Shown here: one piece after another, positions 60,501 to 64,000 of the stretch | Numbering within the stretch: the stretch's first letter is position 1 | Layout: each line of letters begins with the position of its first letter | Source: Halicephalobus mephisto | Lineage: Eukaryota; Nematoda; Chromadorea; Rhabditida; Panagrolaimidae | Direction: 5' to 3' | Length of the DNA: 64,000 bases | NCBI GenBank assembly: GCA_009193035.1 | Contig: SWDT01000070.1 | Location: forward strand, 372,001-436,000 | Translations under genes and position numbers: made by a program | The notes under the pieces: model-generated | Databases searched by the model: none | What the model saw: only the letters and a program-made list of their open reading frames with translations | Told to the model about the DNA's origin: nothing

Positions 60501-61730
60501 TGAAGTCTGCAGAGAACGAGAGTTCCGACGTCAAAGATCTCCAGATGAACCAATTTTAGGGGAAATACACTCCTGCGAAGTCAAAGATGTCTTCAACGAC
60601 GATTTTGCCGGGTTGACGAAGAATCAGTGGAACGTGAGTTGTTCCTGTCCCAGTTCCGGTTTTCTCTTCCGGTTTGATACACAGCGATGTGTGGACATTG
60701 ATGAGTGCAAACTAGGCCAAGTCTGTCCCGGAGAAAACGAGGAATGCGTCAACACGATTGGAGGTTGGTCCTTGTACCTAACAGTAAAAACTCAAAGTTA
60801 TTTTTAAAAATACTTCATATATCAAAGTTAGGCTTTCCCAAGACTACGTTCGAAATTCATAATTAAATTTTAGTAATTAGTTTTCTGAAATGAAATAATT
60901 TAGGAAATCTGTAAATTTAGGATTTTTAAAAATATGTTCGGAAATTAATTATATAGTTTTAATTACTGTAGGAAGTAGAGTTAATTGTGAAAATCATTGA
61001 AATTAGTAAAATTTATATAAAAAAAGTAATCCTAAAATGGACGATCCATAAGCTGAAAGATAAATTTTAATTTTTTAAATATCTTCGATATATAAAGTTC
61101 CACATATTTGCCCCGATTTTTCTATTCTAAAAAAAAAGAAAATTTAAAAATGGACTTTGATTATATATAATAAATTTAAAATTTAAAAATTAGGTCTAGC
61201 TTATTTCGGATATTCTTTAGAGCAAATCCCTATGTGAAATTTCACATATCTGCCCCGATTTTTTTATTCTAGAAGAACATTAAAAAAAATTTAAGTGTAT
61301 TTTAATTATATATGTAAGAAACTACAAAATTAGGTCTAATTTGTTTAAGAATTTCTTTGACTCGATCATGACTTATTATATATGAAATTCTACAGTATCC
61401 ACGTTTTTCAGAAGATTCTCAATTAAAAATTAAACACAGATTCTGGATGTTCATACACAATAAATTCAAAAATTATCTAAGATCTGTTTCTAAAAATTAC
61501 TTTGAGTAAAATTATTTTGGAATTTTTATTTTTATTTTTTAGGGTTTTCTTGTGAATGTCTGATTGGCTATGTTAGACTCAAAAATGATGAATGTCGTCG
61601 ATTGAAGTTGAATGAAAAACCTCCAAAATGGATGGGATTGGCTTATGTTAATTGTTCTCCGAAATTTTTGAACTTTTTTGGATTTATTTTGACCGGTCAT
61701 ATTTTGAATCAAATTATTTCAGTAATATAA
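57554..61730 (+). CDS. Secreted Cys-rich protein with calcium-binding EGF domain
   Basis: Six exons: 57554-57660, 57971-58163, 59138-59229, 59307-59460, 60325-60763 and 61543-61730. Every phase closes, giving 390 residues. Seen: signal peptide (MDIFKFGIFAVLSCGFCQ); a ~180-residue helical, basic N-terminal half with few Cys; a Cys-dense segment (FVCADESFCPDPCCNRTSNR, about 217-245) with N-glycosylation sites; and one cbEGF domain starting DIDEC (306-310) with C-x-N-T-I-GG-F-S-C-x-C, split across the last intron. A hydrophobic C-terminal end (FLNFFGFILTGHI) could be a GPI signal or a membrane anchor. Known: cbEGF modules need Ca2+ and mediate extracellular protein contacts. Orthology not identified. 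Introns 2 and 4 carry repeats, including a large inverted repeat. Being 112 bp after a p24 gene, it may be co-transcribed with it. Confidence 0.84.
58260..58935. repeat. CCGCAGTTTGCGTGCAACAT repeat array in an intron
   Basis: About seven ~65-130-bp units with AAAATCCGCAGTTTGCGTGC, AACATTTGAGTAGAGAAGTA, GAAATTTTTATATTTATATT and TTTCGACAGTGAAATAAAAC. Core words match the 21.9-22.2 kb array. Confidence 0.9.
59505..60295. repeat. Large imperfect inverted repeat in an intron
   Basis: The left arm (about 59510-59710) is a run of AAAATAAAAATAAAATTAAA words ending GCAGCTTGCGCGCAAGACTC. The right arm (about 60049-60290) starts GAGTCTTGCGCGCAAGTCGC and runs TTTTAATTTTTACTTTGTTT. The arms are complementary in order, best over the ~36-bp GC-rich core (59668-59706 versus 60049-60084), around a ~340-bp loop. 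Confidence 0.75.
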
Positions 61731-62155
61731 TCGAAAATTTTTCGAAATTAAAATAATTTATTCAAAATACGTAAAAAGTACGAAAATCAATTAAAAAAAT
61801 CTTTCGTAACAGTCACAGTATCGGACAGATAAGCCATTTTTGAGGAAATTATGTAAATGCGAATTATTCCGCAAAAACAACTTTTGAATTAAAATTTTGT
61901 ATTTTTTTATATAGAATAATTTTGATTTATCGATCTTGATTGAGTTTCTTTTTATGAACTGGAAATTGATGGCGTAAGATGGAAATTGTTTGTGAAAAAG
62001 ATTCACGTTGGCTAAACTCTCGGCAAGACCTACTTTAAGTTTGAGTTTGGATTATTTGAGTTTTCTAAGTTTAGGTTTAAATATTTTATCGAAATTTTTT
62101 ATTGAAATTGAGAATCCTAAAATTAAAAAAAATAAAAATCAAGTTTTTTAAAAGT
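61731..62155. other. Spacer, nothing recognised
   Basis: 3' flank of the EGF gene. A 71-codon minus frame (61791-62006) has no recognised motif or splice site. Confidence 0.45.
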
Positions 62156-62157
62156 TG

Positions 62158-62725
62158 ACATTTGTCCAATTTTTGAGTTTTAATAACCACGATTGACATT
62201 GAGGTACATTTCTCCAAATTTCTAAAATATTGAAAATTCTAAATTAAAAAAAATAATTTAAAAAATTTTAAAAAACGTTTTGCCAATTTTTAAAACATTT
62301 TCAATAATTGTATTTGATATCAAGATACATTTCGTCAAATTTCCAAAATATTAAAAATCCTAAATTAAAAAAATTAAAAAATTAAAGTAAAATTTAAAAC
62401 GTTAAATAAAATTTGTCCAATTTTTGAGTATTAATAACCACGATTGGCATTGAGGTACATTTCTCCAAATTTCTAAAATATTGAAAATCCTAAAATTAAG
62501 AAAAAAATAATTTTTTAAATTTTTAATTACGTTTTTCCAATTTTTAAAATCTCCAAAATTCGTGATTGGCATTGGGGTACATTTCGCCAAATTTCCAAAA
62601 TATTGAAAATCCTAAAATTAAAAAAATAATTTTTTAAATTTTTAATTACGTTTTTCCAATTTTTAAAATCTCCAAAATTCGTGATTGGCATTGGGGTACA
62701 TTTCGCCAATATTTTTCGAAAACTT
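62158..62725. repeat. ~120-bp tandem repeat, five copies
   Basis: Each has CACGATTGGCATTGAGGTAC or TTCGTGATTGGCATTGGGGT, ATTTCTCCAAATTTCTAAAA or CGCCAAATTTCCAAAATATT, and GTTTTTCCAATTTTTAAAAT. Minus-strand frames across it repeat with the array and are not genes. Confidence 0.9.
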
Positions 62726-64000
62726 TGATTTTTGTGCTTCCTGAGATAAAAATGGTTAAAAATTTTTTTCATACTTGTTGTTGATCTCAGAAATGATCTA
62801 TGACGTAGAAGAGAAGATTGTTTGTCGATTTGCTCACCTGTACACTTTTCAGCTTTCTTATCTACCATACTATTCTGATAATATATAATTTAACTAGAAT
62901 TCCAATGAACTTCCAAAACCTAATATAGGATTCTGAAACCGTTGAAAATTCTATAAAAATTTCGAAAATGCTCCAAAATTAAAAATTTTTAAACATTCAA
63001 AAATTTAAAAAATTCCATAAAAAGTTGAAAATCTTTCAAAATTAAAAAAATTCTAAAATTAAAAAAATTTCAAAAATTTGAATAATTAACTTTTTTTTAA
63101 ATTTTATTTTTTAAAATTATGATTTTGTGAAAATTTAATAAAATTATAAAGTTAAAATTTTTTAAAATTCGTGTCAAGACCATTTCGCAACAAAACCGAT
63201 TTTTATTTTTATGACCGGAATTCCGTAAAAATTTCATCATCTAGTTTACATTTTTGAAATCTTCCAGAATTCAATGAAAAAAAATTTAAAATCTATTTTT
63301 ATACAAAAATTTTATTTTTTAATAACAATTTTAAAATTTTAAATCTTAAATTTTTATTTTTTTAATAATAATTTTAAAATTTTCCTGAAATCTTAAATGT
63401 TAAATTTTAAAATTTTCCTAAAATATTAAATGTTAAATTTTTATTTTTTAAAAATAATTTTTAAACTTTTTCTAAAATTTTAAATGTTAAATTTTTATTT
63501 TTTTTAAATTTTTCTAAAATGTTAATTAATTTTTAATTTTTAAAAAATATAATTTTCAAATAATCAATTTTAAAATTAAAAAATAATTAAAAATGCCAAA
63601 AATGATTCACGGAAAGCAGCTGCTGACACTTGAGGGCACGATGTCCTTTATTTTTAAAAAAGATCAAAAATATTTTTTTTTATTTTTTGTGTTTTAATTT
63701 TTTCTATGAAAAACTGATAGGGTTATTTGTGACGTAAACAATTTTCGTAGTTATTGGGTTATTTCTGGGTTGGATTATTCCGGGCAACTTTTCCTTTTCA
63801 TTAAAGCATTAATCTTGTCTTTGTTGATTCCGGTTTTGTGTTCTTATTGGTCAGAGATCGGACTTCGTTAGGACCGGGCGTCTTTAGACTTATCGGAAAA
63901 CCGAATTGATTTTTCTCGGTGCAAATTGAAACCCAACTGTCAAATAATTTTATAAAAATCTACAAAATAATAAAATTATTTTTAACAATTTTTAATGTAG
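62726..64000. other. AT-rich spacer at the window end
   Basis: A minus-strand ATG at 62868 followed after ten codons by ACAG/GTGAGC looks like a first exon, but no partner exon was found below it. A GTGTCAAGACCATTT motif lies near 63173. 63290-63560 holds ~60-bp TTAAATTTTTATTTTTTAAA repeats. 63600-63900 is mixed sequence without a gene. Confidence 0.45.

Noticed and set aside
62838..62868. Possible first exon (ATG then ACAG/GTGAGC) on the minus strand
   Set aside because: Only ten codons, with repeats downstream and no partner exon found.

Overview
The window is nuclear DNA of a nematode, almost certainly a Caenorhabditis species. The reasons are: very AT-rich spacers with short introns ending in TTTCAG; a Go-alpha gene whose 354-residue product matches nematode GOA-1 in length and motifs; a nematode-type serpentine chemoreceptor; the recurrent intergenic motifs GGTCYCGACRCGAA (both orientations) and TACAGTAA; and many small tandem-repeat arrays, as on a Caenorhabditis chromosome arm. 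No bacterial operons, CRISPR arrays or intact tRNA/rRNA genes were seen. Gene models below were assembled by hand from open frames plus GT(GC)-AG junctions whose phases close exactly; no transcript evidence was available.

Layout. 1-4553: repeat-rich spacer. 4554-7341 (+): three-exon gene for a four-pass membrane protein with a ~400-residue Lys/Arg/Glu-rich loop. 8993-9340 (+): two-exon 84-residue gene carrying only a transposase-like helix-turn-helix (DUF4817 type). 9.4-15.6 kb: repeats, including a 42-bp satellite with GCGAATTCGC palindromes and a 17-bp G-rich minisatellite; a small possible membrane-protein ORF lies at 11117-11321 (-). 15641-18542 (-): 3' part of a leucine-rich-repeat single-pass membrane protein. 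20.1 and 25.7 kb: two solo LTRs. 23538-24427 (+): small secreted/type I membrane protein. 27316-27443 (+): orphan terminal exon. 27814-28845 (+): serpentine chemoreceptor. 29427-29785: two tandem MITEs sharing a TA. 31475-33340 and 35651-37702 (+): tandem short-chain dehydrogenase genes with patchwork identity. 37822-38850 (-): ciao-1. 39144-40060 (-): AT-hook protein. 40330-44637 (+): THADA/Trm732 homologue. 45130-47615 (-): goa-1. 47.6-56.2 kb: long repeat-rich region upstream of goa-1. 56243-57441 (+): p24/TMED protein, followed 112 bp later by 57554-61730 (+): secreted EGF-domain protein. 61.7-64 kb: repeats.

How the genes relate. ciao-1 (cytosolic Fe-S assembly), THADA (tRNA 2'-O-methylation partner), the AT-hook protein and goa-1 form a conserved housekeeping/signalling block at 37.8-47.6 kb with short spacers, a divergent promoter (AT-hook/THADA, 269 bp) and a same-strand pair (AT-hook then ciao-1, 293 bp). 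The p24 and EGF genes look like a two-gene operon by spacing. The left half (4-37 kb) is arm-like: chemoreceptor, duplicated dehydrogenases, lineage-specific membrane proteins and mobile-element remnants. I found no demonstrable new biological system. The most distinctive items are the K/E-rich four-pass protein, the HTH-only mini-gene, the mosaic dehydrogenase pair, the tandem MITEs and the palindromic satellite.
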